52,648 nucleotides of DNA from Gammaproteobacteria bacterium (GTDB lineage: Bacteria > Pseudomonadota > Gammaproteobacteria > Thiohalomonadales > Thiohalomonadaceae), in NCBI GenBank assembly GCA_026196575.1, contig JAPHSX010000019.1, positions 1 to 52,648 on the forward strand, given 5' to 3'. The notes beneath the pieces are model-generated. The model saw only the letters and a program-made list of their open reading frames with translations, was not told the DNA's origin and searched no databases. The position numbers were made by a program, and so were the translations under genes. Position 1 is the first letter of the stretch. Each line of letters opens with the position of its first letter. Shown here in pieces: positions 10,085 to 18,234 of the stretch.

Positions 10085-11764
10085 CTACCCCTGCCCGAGC
10101 GGTCTCACCGAACCGGGCTGAATGGTGCCATCAAAATGTTCAAGGAGCGACTGCAGAACGGTGTCGCCCGCAATCGCCTCCTCCGCCGTCGCCTGCCCCG
10201 ACGCCTGCTGCTCCTTGCGCAGTTGCACCGGGGTGGCGGCCGCACTCGCGCCGCTACCGACCACCAGCCGCACCTCGCCACCAAGATAGTGCCCCAGTGC
10301 CTGGCGCAGCCCCTCCTCATACTTGGGGTTGCGCATATTCTCAAAGGCGGGGTCGAGCTCCAGGGCAAGCTTGCCCCCGGCAAAACTGGCCAGTGCGCAG
10401 TGCTCCGCCATCTGGCGGGTCATCCCGGTGAGCGGCAGCCTGGCGACCAGCGAGGCCCAGCCGGCGGCATCACCCGGGGCGGGCATCTGACCCGCCACCA
10501 CGGGCTCGGTGGCCATTTGCGGGGCGGGGGGTTCGCCGATCCGCGCCGTGCCGGGGGGTGGCGTGGCCGCGGGTGACCTGGTGGCGCCGGTGCCCGGCGC
10601 CGCCCTCCTCTGCGTCTCCGCCCCTGGCGTCACGGCAACGGGGGCACCCTCCTTTTTTCCCGTAACCGCGCCGGCGGGGCTGGTCGGACAAAAGGCGAGC
10701 ATGCGTAACAACACCATCTCGAAGCCGCTGCGCGGTTCGGGTGCCAGCGGCAGGTCGCGCCGCCCGAGGATGCCGATCTGGTAGTAGAGCTGCACCGCCT
10801 CGGGGCTGAGCTGGGTGGCTAGTGCCCGCACCACCTCGCCGTCACCCAGGCTCTCGTCCAGCGCAGCCGGGATCTGCTGCACCAGGGCAATGCGGTGCAG
10901 CAGGCTGTTGAGCTCCGCCAGCACCCCGGCAAAATCGGGCGACTGCTCGGCCAGCGACTCGATGCGCGCCAGCAGCGCCGCGCCCTCGCCACCAGCCAGC
11001 GCCTGCAGCAGCGCCGCCACGCGGTCGCGATCGATGGTGCCGAGCATCTCCCGCACCTCGGCCGTCTCCACACGGCCGCCGCCGTAGGCGATCGCCTGAT
11101 CGAGCAGGCTCAGTGCATCGCGCATCGAGCCGTCGGCGGCACGGGCGATCTCGTTGAGCGCCGCCGGTTCCGCTGCCACCCCCTCCCTGCCGAGGATGGC
11201 GCCCAGATGGTCGCGAATAAGATCCAGCGGCAACCGTTTGAGATTGAACTGCAGACAGCGCGAGAGGATGGTCACCGGCAGTTTCTGCGGGTCGGTAGTG
11301 GCGAGCAGGAATTTCACATGCGGCGGCGGCTCTTCCAGTGTCTTCAACAGGGCGTTGAAGCTGTGGTTGGAGAGCATGTGCACCTCGTCGATGAGGTAGA
11401 CCTTGTAGCGGCCGCGGCTGGGGGCGTACTGCACGTTGTCGAGCAGGTCGCGGGTATCCTCCACCTTGGTGCGCGAGGCGGCATCCACCTCGATGAGGTC
11501 GACAAAGCGCCCCTCGTCGATCTCGCGGCAGGCGGAGCAAACCCCGCACGGGGTGGAGCCCATCCCCTGCTCGCAGTTGAGCGACTTGGCGAGGATGCGC
11601 GCCACCGTGGTCTTGCCCACGCCGCGGGTGCCGGTAAAGAGAAAGGCGTGGTGCAGACGGTCGTTGTCCAGCGCATTGATCAGGGCGCGCAGCACATGCT
11701 CCTGTCCCACCATTTCGGTGAAGTTGCGGGGACGCCACTTACGGGCCAGCACCTGATAGCTCAT
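10085..11764 (-). CDS. dnaX: DNA polymerase III subunits gamma/tau
   Basis: Clamp-loader ATPase, 559 residues for the full-length tau form. Walker A GTRGVGKTT near residue 45, zinc module CGVCSAC, Walker B DEVHML, sensor motif SRCLQFNLKRL, then clamp-loader helices, a Pro/Ala/Gly-rich linker (about residues 360-425) and a C-terminal polymerase/helicase-binding region. In frame at codons 370-371 the mRNA reads A AAA AAG (10652-10658, minus strand), the slippery heptamer used by E. coli dnaX to make gamma; shifted translation would stop at 10470 and give a 431-residue protein. A GCCCC/GGGGC stem follows 6 bases downstream. First gene of dnaX-ybaB-recR, directly after the 4.5S RNA gene. Confidence 0.97.
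   Translation of the reverse strand: MSYQVLARKWRPRNFTEMVGQEHVLRALINALDNDRLHHAFLFTGTRGVGKTTVARILAKSLNCEQGMGSTPCGVCSACREIDEGRFVDLIEVDAASRTKVEDTRDLLDNVQYAPSRGRYKVYLIDEVHMLSNHSFNALLKTLEEPPPHVKFLLATTDPQKLPVTILSRCLQFNLKRLPLDLIRDHLGAILGREGVAAEPAALNEIARAADGSMRDALSLLDQAIAYGGGRVETAEVREMLGTIDRDRVAALLQALAGGEGAALLARIESLAEQSPDFAGVLAELNSLLHRIALVQQIPAALDESLGDGEVVRALATQLSPEAVQLYYQIGILGRRDLPLAPEPRSGFEMVLLRMLAFCPTSPAGAVTGKKEGAPVAVTPGAETQRRAAPGTGATRSPAATPPPGTARIGEPPAPQMATEPVVAGQMPAPGDAAGWASLVARLPLTGMTRQMAEHCALASFAGGKLALELDPAFENMRNPKYEEGLRQALGHYLGGEVRLVVGSGASAAATPVQLRKEQQASGQATAEEAIAGDTVLQSLLEHFDGTIQPGSVRPLGQG
10620..10658 (-). promoter_or_regulatory. candidate programmed -1 frameshift site in dnaX
   Basis: The heptamer A AAA AAG (10658 to 10652) is phased exactly as X XXY YYZ relative to the dnaX frame (GGA AAA AAG GAG). 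It is followed by a possible hairpin pairing GCCCC (10645-10641) with GGGGC (10624-10620). Experimental knowledge from E. coli shows the same heptamer plus a downstream stem directs gamma synthesis. Confidence 0.7.
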
Positions 11765-11841
11765 GCCTTCGCGCTCCGGAGGATTCGTAAAGGCGGCAGT
11801 ATAACGCAGAGGGAAAAGAGATGGGGAATAGAAAAAGTGGC

Positions 11842-11948
11842 GACCCGCACCAGCCGCACCCCGGCGCCCGAGTCTACCGCTGCGGCTGCTCCCTTCCGGG
11901 CCTGACCGGGTTCACGGTGTATCGTCGCGAGGGGACCGATGCGGGCCG
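11842..11948 (-). ncRNA. ffs: 4.5S RNA (bacterial small SRP RNA)
   Basis: RNA component of the signal recognition particle. The conserved apical domain is plainly readable on the minus strand: GGTCAGGCCCGGAAGGGAGC with the following AGCC, which forms the Ffh-binding GGAA tetraloop stem. The 5' end (GGCCCGCA) pairs with the 3' end (TGCGGGTC) to close a single long hairpin of about 107 nt. A run of Ts (CACTTTTTC) follows. A perfect TATAAT at 11958-11963 (minus strand) places the start near 11950. It lies upstream of dnaX on the same strand. Confidence 0.93.
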
Positions 11949-11957
11949 CCGCCGCGG

Positions 11958-11963
11958 ATTATA
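11958..11963 (-). promoter_or_regulatory. -10 element of the 4.5S RNA promoter
   Basis: TATAAT on the minus strand, about 9 bases before the inferred RNA 5' end. The region 17 bases further upstream (TGGTAA) is only a weak -35 match. Confidence 0.6.
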
Positions 11964-12017
11964 GAGGAGTGGCCGCACCATTACCATGGCCGCTGTGGCG
12001 CGGCCTGCGCGACACCC

Positions 12018-12920
12018 TCAAGCGGGCCGCGATTGCGGCAGCTTCTGCAACATCGCCTTAATCTCAATGCCGTCAAGGGTAGTAAAGGGGGTGAAGGCGC
12101 CCTCCTTGAAGATGTTGCGAAACCTCACCACCACCTGATTCCCCTCCACCTTGCGCACCGCCCCTTCCAGCCGATAGCGGCGATCCAGCTCGCTCATCTC
12201 GACACTCACGCCGACGGGTTTGCCCTCCAGCAGAACGGCTGAGGCCGCCGGGTCATCAATGAGAAAACGTCCCGCATCCTCAACAAAATCGACCAGCAGC
12301 GCATCGAATACCCGTTCCCCCTTGAGCGCCCTGACGGTGGCCGGAACCGCGGTCAGCAGGCGCTGGTACTTACGCCGCTCACTCACCTTGAAGCTATCGG
12401 CGTCAAAGTCCAACACCGCCACCTCATGATTGACGAACAGCCCCTGCCTGAGCCGCATATAGCCGGTGACCAGCCCATCAATGGTATAGCTGCTATGCCC
12501 GCCACCGGCCGACATGGCAGTGATCGTATTGCCGCGCTTGAACAGCCCCACCCGGCTCAACTCCTCCTTGCGCTGATAGGACATCTTGCGATCATCACTG
12601 TTCTCCAGCGGCAGCAACAGGGCAAAGGTCTCGACGCGCGAAATGCTCGCGACATCATCGCGGCTATGAAAGAGCATCGTCCGGCTCGCCTCATCCCAAC
12701 TGAGATCCTCGTTGGCATAGATCACCCGCTGGTTGACCAGCATGCCAACCACGATCGACTTGACCTCCAGCTCCCGGATATACTCCGGGCGCAACAGGAT
12801 CTGCTCGCCGATGGCAAAGTGGCTACTCAGATCATGCAGCAACTCCGCATCAAAGCCGCCATCCCCGCCAGCACCGCCCCGCGCGGCCTCTTTCACCGGC
12901 TTTTTCTTGCGAAAGAACAT
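12018..12920 (-). CDS. PilZ-like domain protein
   Basis: 300-residue soluble protein. The N-terminal half (residues 20-165) is of no recognised family and has alternating beta-like segments. The C-terminal half starts with SERRKYQRLLTAVPATV, reminiscent of the RxxxR c-di-GMP arginine motif of PilZ domains, and continues with beta strands ending VVVRFRNI. The second PilZ motif, (D/N)xSxxG, is replaced by a D-F-V-E-D-A-G stretch, so ligand binding may be altered or lost. AGGGAGAGG precedes the ATG. It stands alone between the 4.5S RNA and tRNA-Ser genes. The YcgR/flagellar-brake type of architecture is possible but unproven. Confidence 0.6.
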   Translation of the reverse strand: MFFRKKKPVKEAARGGAGGDGGFDAELLHDLSSHFAIGEQILLRPEYIRELEVKSIVVGMLVNQRVIYANEDLSWDEASRTMLFHSRDDVASISRVETFALLLPLENSDDRKMSYQRKEELSRVGLFKRGNTITAMSAGGGHSSYTIDGLVTGYMRLRQGLFVNHEVAVLDFDADSFKVSERRKYQRLLTAVPATVRALKGERVFDALLVDFVEDAGRFLIDDPAASAVLLEGKPVGVSVEMSELDRRYRLEGAVRKVEGNQVVVRFRNIFKEGAFTPFTTLDGIEIKAMLQKLPQSRPA

Positions 12921-13190
12921 TGCCTCTCCCTTATTTCGACCGTCCTACAGCCCGCCCACGCCCCGGTTCAATGTAGCGCGCCACCCACACAAATGGTAGC
13001 AAATGATCGCCATCGAAACGGCCTACCCCCGCCAACCCTCACGCGCTGGAGGTTACAACAAGCCGTATCGCCCGTGACAGCGCTGCACGAGCGCACGGTG
13101 TATGGAAAGAGCTTCGACAAGGGAGAAAACCGCTGAACCGGGAGCAAAACTAAAGTGTAACTTATTGAAATAAAGAGATTTTCAGATAAT

Positions 13191-13278
13191 TGGCGGAGAA
13201 GAAGGGATTCGAACCCTTGATACGTTGCCGTATACACACTTTCCAGGCGTGCTCCTTCAGCCACTCGGACACTTCTCC
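13191..13278 (-). tRNA. tRNA-Ser (GGA)
   Basis: 88-nt class II tRNA encoded with its CCA (13191-13193). Read on the minus strand: acceptor GGAGAAG, D-arm GAGTGGCTGAAGG, anticodon loop CTGGAAA closed by CACGC/GTGTG (anticodon GGA), a long serine-type variable arm, and TTCGAATCC in the T loop. Confidence 0.97.
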
Positions 13279-13638
13279 AATACAGCTCCCTGCAAACCAT
13301 CCTGGTCGAGAGAGCGCGCCAGAGTATACCAGAAGGTGTCGGGGCGCAACACCGCTACACACATCAGTTGTTGGCATCCCTGTAAATAATAAATTCCTTC
13401 GAGTGAGAAGCAGCCGCCTCTTCTTCATTCCCTGCGTGGGAATACACCATCCATCAAATCGCCTTGACGCAATGAACGGCCGAGCCGCTCCCACGGCTGG
13501 CCCAATCCGATAAAGCATATCCCGGATATTTCATGAATGCGCGCAAGGGTCTCTTCTGAATATTATAAAACATCATGTCTAGGCAGTCATCGACGGTGCC
13601 ACTATAGTTGCGGGAGAAATCACAACAGAAGGTGCCCC

Positions 13639-14760
13639 ATGATCGTCATCCTGCAACCCCACGTTAACCGCAGCAGCGAAGAGTTCGACCGGCTGATGGA
13701 GTACATCGCCAACAAGCCGGGGCTCTCCGTGCGGGTGCATGAGGAGCACGGCAGCCTGCAGGTGCTGACCGAGCTCTATCTGATTGGCGATACGGCAAGT
13801 CTCAGCGAGGAGGAGATCGCCACCCTGCCCGGCGTGGAGCGGGTGGTGCGCATCTCCCAGGAGTACCGCATCCTCGGCCGCCACAAGGATGAGCACCGCC
13901 CCACCGGCTTTGAGTACAACGGGGTGCATTTCGGTCAGGACAACCTCAACATCTTCGCAGGCCTGTGCGCGGTGAACACCCCCGAGGATGTAGAGACAAT
14001 GATGCAGGCGCTACAAACCAACGGCCAGGTCTGCACCCGCATGGGGGCCTACAAGCCGCGCACCAGCCCCTACGCCTTTCAGGGCCATGGCAAGAACTGC
14101 CTGCCCTATGTCTTTGAGCTGGCGGGCAAATACGGCATCAAGGTGATCGCTATGGAGATCACCCATGAGTCGCACCTGGCCGAGATCAACGAGGCGCTGC
14201 ACCAGAGCGGCAACCCCACCGGGGTGATGCTGCAGATCGGCACCCGCAACACCCAGAACTTCGAGCTGCTAAAGGCGGTAGGGCGCCAACATCACCACCC
14301 GGTGCTGCTCAAGCGCGGCTTCGGCATCACCCTTGAGGAGTCGCTCAACGCCGCCGAATATCTCGCCAGCGAGGGCAACAGCAAGGTGGTGTTCGGCCTG
14401 CGCGGAATGAAGACCAACATGGCCGATCCGCACCGCAACTTTGTCGACTTCGCCCATGTGCCGGTGGTCAAACGACTCACCCGCATGCCGGTCTGCATCG
14501 ACCCCTCGCATTCGGTAGGCAACCGCGATGTGGCCCCCGATGGCCTGCTCGACGTCATGCACGTCACCGCTCAAGGGGTGATCGCTGGGGCCAACATGAT
14601 CCTGGTCGACTTTCACCCCCACCCGGCGCGCGCCCTGGTCGATGGTCCGCAGGCACTGACCCTGCCCGAACTGCCCTTTTTCATCGAGGATGTGACCATT
14701 GCCCGCGAGGCCTACGAAAAGCGCATCGCCCGCAGCCGTATCTTTCAGCGGCTCCATTAA
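13639..14760 (+). CDS. DAHP synthase-like protein (type I-beta fold), divergent
   Basis: 373 residues. A ferredoxin-like N-terminal domain (about 1-75, starting MIVILQPHVNRSSEEF) precedes a TIM barrel related to 3-deoxy-7-phosphoheptulonate synthases: FAGLCAVNTPED (place of AGPCSVE), AYKPRTSPYAFQG, LQIGTRNTQNFELLKAVG, LLKRGFG and CIDPSHSVGNRD. The family catalyses the first step of aromatic synthesis. Here some usually fixed positions differ: the CERG(I)RT segment reads FGLRGMKTN, and the metal-binding V-E-V-H reads L-V-D-F-H (Glu to Asp). So it may be a paralogue with a changed job. The frame is open back to 13537, but the ATG at 13639 fits the family start. Single gene. Confidence 0.8.
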   Translation: MIVILQPHVNRSSEEFDRLMEYIANKPGLSVRVHEEHGSLQVLTELYLIGDTASLSEEEIATLPGVERVVRISQEYRILGRHKDEHRPTGFEYNGVHFGQDNLNIFAGLCAVNTPEDVETMMQALQTNGQVCTRMGAYKPRTSPYAFQGHGKNCLPYVFELAGKYGIKVIAMEITHESHLAEINEALHQSGNPTGVMLQIGTRNTQNFELLKAVGRQHHHPVLLKRGFGITLEESLNAAEYLASEGNSKVVFGLRGMKTNMADPHRNFVDFAHVPVVKRLTRMPVCIDPSHSVGNRDVAPDGLLDVMHVTAQGVIAGANMILVDFHPHPARALVDGPQALTLPELPFFIEDVTIAREAYEKRIARSRIFQRLH

Positions 14761-14794
14761 TGAAGCCAACGTGTGATGTCACCAGCAGGCACAG

Positions 14795-14824
14795 ACATGA
14801 CAACAACATGACAGAAACATGACA
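14795..14824. repeat. three tandem ACATGACA repeats with 11-bp period
   Basis: Perfect copies of ACATGACA begin at 14795, 14806 and 14817, one helical turn apart, centred about 120 bp before the predicted start of the sigma-54 transcript. On the minus strand they read TGTCATG-N4-TGTCATG-N4-TGTCATG, which resembles PhoB half-sites in sequence and spacing. Candidate binding site for a response regulator or enhancer-binding protein. Confidence 0.65.
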
Positions 14825-14903
14825 CATGCGAACCTGCGTCATTGAAGCGGCAGCTTATGTCAGGAAGAAACCTCTAACCCTCTGATTTTTTTAGCAGAAT
14901 ATA

Positions 14904-14920
14904 TTGGCATGCCATTTGCT
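14904..14920 (+). promoter_or_regulatory. candidate sigma-54 (RpoN) promoter
   Basis: TTGGCATGCCATTTGCT matches the -24/-12 consensus (TTGGCACG-N4-TTGCT) at all but one base, with the invariant GG and GC 10 bases apart. No protein gene follows within reach on the plus strand; a terminator at 14990 does. Confidence 0.65.
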
Positions 14921-14930
14921 AAATACAGGT

Positions 14931-15018
14931 GACAGGTTTTGGAGGCTGGATACGCCTTCAAGCTTCTCCCTCCACACTGTGGTGTTTTTACGCGTCCATC
15001 CCCGGACGCGTTTTTTTT
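14931..15018 (+). ncRNA. candidate sigma-54-driven small RNA, about 88 nt
   Basis: Predicted transcript between the sigma-54 promoter and the terminator ending in eight Ts. It has no credible reading frame. Internal pairing of GGAGG (14941-14945) with CCTCC-like CTCCCTCC (about 14966-14973), and a CCACACTGTGG palindrome, suggest a structured RNA exposing a C/U-rich segment that could pair with ribosome binding sites. The exact 5' end is inferred from the promoter only; there is no match to a known family that I can name. Confidence 0.5.
14990..15018 (+). terminator. strong intrinsic terminator
   Basis: Stem ACGCGTCC (14990-14997) and GGACGCGT (15004-15011) with a 6-base loop, followed by TTTTTTTT to 15018. 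Oriented for plus-strand transcription only. Confidence 0.9.
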
Positions 15019-15068
15019 CCTCCTTCAAACCCACTCACCCCACCTCTCTCTTTGCAACCAACCTCCAC

Positions 15069-15647
15069 TCAACCGTAATAATCCGGCTCGTTTCCCGGTT
15101 TCCACTTGATATTACAGCCGAGGCTGGCCTTCTGCCCTTCGGGTACCGGCAGGTTGGCGAGTAGGGCCTTGATGGCATCCTCCAGATCGGCGCCGGTAAC
15201 CGGGGCATCATTGCCGGGACGGGAGTCATCGAACTGGCCGCGATAGGCGAGTTTGTGGTCGGCATCGAAAAGGTAGAAGTCGGGGGTACAGGCGGCACGG
15301 TAGGCCTTGGCGATCTGCTGGCTTTCATCGTAGAGGTAGGGGAAGTGGATGCCGTACTGCTCAATGAAGGTGGGCATCTGGTCCACGCCATCCTCCGCCT
15401 TGTACGCCACATCGTTGCTGCTGATGGCGACAAAGGCGACATCCCGCGGCAGGTAGCGGTCGGCCAGCTCCCCTACCCTGGCGGCGATATGTTTAACGAA
15501 GGGGCAGTGGTTACACCAGAAGATCACCACCAGCGGTCGACCGGCGAAATCCGTCAACGAGACGGTGCGTCCGGTGGACGGTTCCGGCAGGGTAAAGCCG
15601 GGGGCAGCGGTACCCAGCGGGAGCATGGTGGAGGGGGTTCTTGCCAT
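15069..15647 (-). CDS. thioredoxin-like/AhpC-TSA family redox protein
   Basis: 192-residue cytoplasmic protein with a thioredoxin fold. VIFWCNHCPFVKHI (about residues 41-54) carries a CNHC active-site pair in the place of CGPC; the cis-proline segment appears as AACTPDFYLFD. The sequence fits the group annotated as thioredoxin-family or resA/TlpA-like peroxiredoxin relatives that lack a signal peptide. Its partner is unknown. AAGGAG precedes the ATG. It stands alone between the small-RNA terminator and galU. Confidence 0.85.
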   Translation of the reverse strand: MARTPSTMLPLGTAAPGFTLPEPSTGRTVSLTDFAGRPLVVIFWCNHCPFVKHIAARVGELADRYLPRDVAFVAISSNDVAYKAEDGVDQMPTFIEQYGIHFPYLYDESQQIAKAYRAACTPDFYLFDADHKLAYRGQFDDSRPGNDAPVTGADLEDAIKALLANLPVPEGQKASLGCNIKWKPGNEPDYYG

Positions 15648-15725
15648 GGCCTTCTCCTTCTCTTTGGTTGTGCGGATAACCTATTGTAGAACACTGTGGC
15701 GCAACCGCCCCGCAACACTGTGTCG

Positions 15726-16598
15726 CTACCACTCCAGCCCCTGCAGATATTCCCTGAAGCTCTCCTTTAATTCCGGATGTTTGATCGCATACTCGACCGT
15801 TGCCTTCAGGTACCCCAACTTGCTGCCGCAGTCATACCGCTTACCCTCAAACCGATAGGCCAGAACCCGCTCCTCTTGCAGCAAGTCGGCGATCGCATCC
15901 GTTAACTGGATCTCCCCGCCAGCCCCCGACTGGGTTCTCTCCAGCAGCTCAAAGATACGCGGCGTCAGCAGATAACGGCCCACCACCGCCAGGTTGGACG
16001 GCGCTTGCACCGGCTTCGGCTTCTCGATGATATTGACGACGGTGGCCAGGCGTCCATTCTCCTCGGCGATACTGACAATGCCGTACTTGTCGGTCTGCGA
16101 TTTTGGCACCTCTTCAACCCCCAGCACACTGCACTGCTGCTGCGCAAACTGCTCCACCATCTGCGCGACAACACCGCCATTGGCGCCATCGATCATGTCA
16201 TCGGCCAACAACACCGCAAAGGGTTCATTGCCCACCACCCGTCGGGCACACAACACCGCATGCCCCAGACCCAGTGCCTCAGGCTGGCGGATATAGACAC
16301 AGGAGACCCCTTTGGGTACCACGCCACGTACCAGGTCCAGGAGCTCATACTTTCCCTTCTTCTCCAGCTCACTTTCCAGCTCGTAGTTTTTGTCGAAATG
16401 GTCCTCAATCGCCCGTTTGGCGCTGCTGGTAACAAAGATCATCTCCTCGATGCCGGCGGCCACCGCCTCCTCGACCGCATACTGGATCAGCGGCTTGTCC
16501 ACCACCGGCAGCATCTCCTTGGGATTGGCCTTGGTGGCCGGTAAAAAACGGGTGCCCAGACCGGCCACCGGAAATACGGCTTTACGAATATGACTCAT
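15726..16598 (-). CDS. galU: UTP--glucose-1-phosphate uridylyltransferase
   Basis: Makes UDP-glucose from UTP and glucose-1-phosphate. 290 residues with the family landmarks: [21 protein letters not shown] (nucleotide loop), the [11 protein letters not shown] segment, [21 protein letters not shown], and [15 protein letters not shown] near the C-terminus. Divergent from the phosphomannomutase gene across a 129-base gap that must hold both promoters; galE and a WcaJ-type transferase lie nearby, so UDP-sugars for exopolysaccharide are the probable use. Confidence 0.96.
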   Translation of the reverse strand: MSHIRKAVFPVAGLGTRFLPATKANPKEMLPVVDKPLIQYAVEEAVAAGIEEMIFVTSSAKRAIEDHFDKNYELESELEKKGKYELLDLVRGVVPKGVSCVYIRQPEALGLGHAVLCARRVVGNEPFAVLLADDMIDGANGGVVAQMVEQFAQQQCSVLGVEEVPKSQTDKYGIVSIAEENGRLATVVNIIEKPKPVQAPSNLAVVGRYLLTPRIFELLERTQSGAGGEIQLTDAIADLLQEERVLAYRFEGKRYDCGSKLGYLKATVEYAIKHPELKESFREYLQGLEW

Positions 16599-16727
16599 AG
16601 CTAACTCATCCTTGCGACAATTAATCCGGATGTTTCACAAATCAAACATCCGGGTTAACAAAACGGTATTAATGCGGGAGAATACAAGGGTTGTCACACC
16701 CATCATCAACCGGATCGTACCCACATC

Positions 16728-18227
16728 ATGTCTAATACACCAGCTACCGTGCGCATCAATGAACTCATGGAGATCAGTGGTGTGAAGTTCGGCACCAGCG
16801 GCGCACGCGGCCTGGTAAGCGACATGAACGACCGCATCTGCTACGCCTACACGGCAGCCTTTCTGCAGTATCTGAAGAAGATAGGGGAGTTGGCCTCGGG
16901 GCAAACCGTCGGTCTCGCCCACGACTTTCGCCCCAGCAGCCCCGCCATCATGCGTGCCTGCTGCCAGGCTATCGTCGACGACGGATACACCCCGTTAAAT
17001 GGCGGCTGTGTGCCCACCCCGGCCATCGCCCACTACGGCATGCGGCACAATATCCCCACCCTGATGGTAACCGGCAGCCATATCCCCGACGATCGAAACG
17101 GCATCAAGTTCTACCGCCCTGGCGGCGAAATTCTCAAGGCCGATGAGCAGTCCATCAGGGAGCAGAGCATCAACCTCTCCCCTGAGCGGTTTGATCTTCA
17201 GGGCAGTCTGTTACACCCAACCCCTGTCCCGGCGATCGACGACACCGTTCATCGGGAGTATGTCAAACGCTTTACCGATTTTTTTCCACCCCATGCGCTG
17301 CGGGGAATGACGGTGGCCGTCTATCAACACTCATCGGTAGCCAGCCGGAGCTTGCTGGAGGTGATTGCCGCACTCGGCGCCACCGCAATACCGCTTGGTC
17401 ACTCCGCCAGCTTCATCCCGGTGGATACCGAGGCGGTGCGTCAGGAGGATATCGCCCTGGCCGCACAGTGGGCCGGCGAATTCCTGTATGATGCGATTGT
17501 CTCCACCGACGGTGATGGTGACCGCCCGCTCATCGGCGATGAGCACGGCAACTGGCTGCGCGGTGACATCGTAGGCATTCTCTGTGCGCGTTATCTCTCA
17601 GCCGATGTCGTGGTAACGCCGATCAGCAGCAATACGGCGGTGGAGAAATCAGAGCTGTTTACACAGGTGATCAGAACCCGCATTGGTTCACCCTATGTCA
17701 TCAATGCCATGCAGCGGGCCGCCGATCAAGAGCCACATACGATAGTGGGCTACGAAGCCAACGGCGGCTTTCTTACCCAGAGCAACGCCACACTCCTTGG
17801 GAAAACACTCTCTCCCCTGCCCACCCGAGATGCCCTGCTCCCCATCCTCGCGATCCTGCATCTAACCACCTTAAAACAGTGCAAGGTGTCATCGCTGGTC
17901 AACGAGCTCCCCGCCCGCTTCAGCCACAGTGATCGCATCAAGGGGGTACCGACAGGACTCAGCCTTAAAAGGCTTGCAACGCTAGCGCAAAGTAACGCCC
18001 GTGAGTTTATCGCTCAACTTGCCGAACAGTATCACGGAGAGATTGGCACTATGCAGAACCTCGACACCACAGACGGGCTGCGGGTAACACTCAGCAGCGG
18101 CAACATCTTCCACCTGCGTCCCTCCGGTAATGCACCGGAGCTGCGCTGCTACACCGAAGCCGACAGCGAAGAGACTGCACAACAACTCAACCAGGCCTGC
18201 ATCGAAGTGATGCGTGGCTGGCAATAG
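16728..18227 (+). CDS. phosphomannomutase/phosphoglucomutase family protein
   Basis: 499-residue alpha-D-phosphohexomutase. Domain 1 opens with KFGTSGARGLV and carries the phosphoserine loop as TGSHIPDDRNGIKFY (usual TASHNP). The metal loop is STDGDGDRPL near residue 260; the sugar loop GYEANGGFL near 343; the phosphate loop RPSGNAPELRCY near 465. It interconverts mannose- or glucose-6-phosphate and 1-phosphate; which sugar cannot be told from sequence alone. The TGSHIP variant and the GDGDRP loop belong to the ManB/CpsG-like branch. Placed between galU and galE. Confidence 0.9.
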   Translation: MSNTPATVRINELMEISGVKFGTSGARGLVSDMNDRICYAYTAAFLQYLKKIGELASGQTVGLAHDFRPSSPAIMRACCQAIVDDGYTPLNGGCVPTPAIAHYGMRHNIPTLMVTGSHIPDDRNGIKFYRPGGEILKADEQSIREQSINLSPERFDLQGSLLHPTPVPAIDDTVHREYVKRFTDFFPPHALRGMTVAVYQHSSVASRSLLEVIAALGATAIPLGHSASFIPVDTEAVRQEDIALAAQWAGEFLYDAIVSTDGDGDRPLIGDEHGNWLRGDIVGILCARYLSADVVVTPISSNTAVEKSELFTQVIRTRIGSPYVINAMQRAADQEPHTIVGYEANGGFLTQSNATLLGKTLSPLPTRDALLPILAILHLTTLKQCKVSSLVNELPARFSHSDRIKGVPTGLSLKRLATLAQSNAREFIAQLAEQYHGEIGTMQNLDTTDGLRVTLSSGNIFHLRPSGNAPELRCYTEADSEETAQQLNQACIEVMRGWQ

Positions 18228-18234
18228 CCCCACC

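Noticed and set aside
12426-13136. 236-codon plus-strand frame opposite the PilZ-like gene
   Set aside because: Starts inside the opposite gene and runs through a tRNA-flanking gap; composition is shadow-like.
14795-14824. Pho box driving a minus-strand transcript
   Set aside because: Half-sites fit, but in that direction the nearest sequence is the end of the DAHP-like gene with no gene or -10 signal; kept only as an alternative binding identity.
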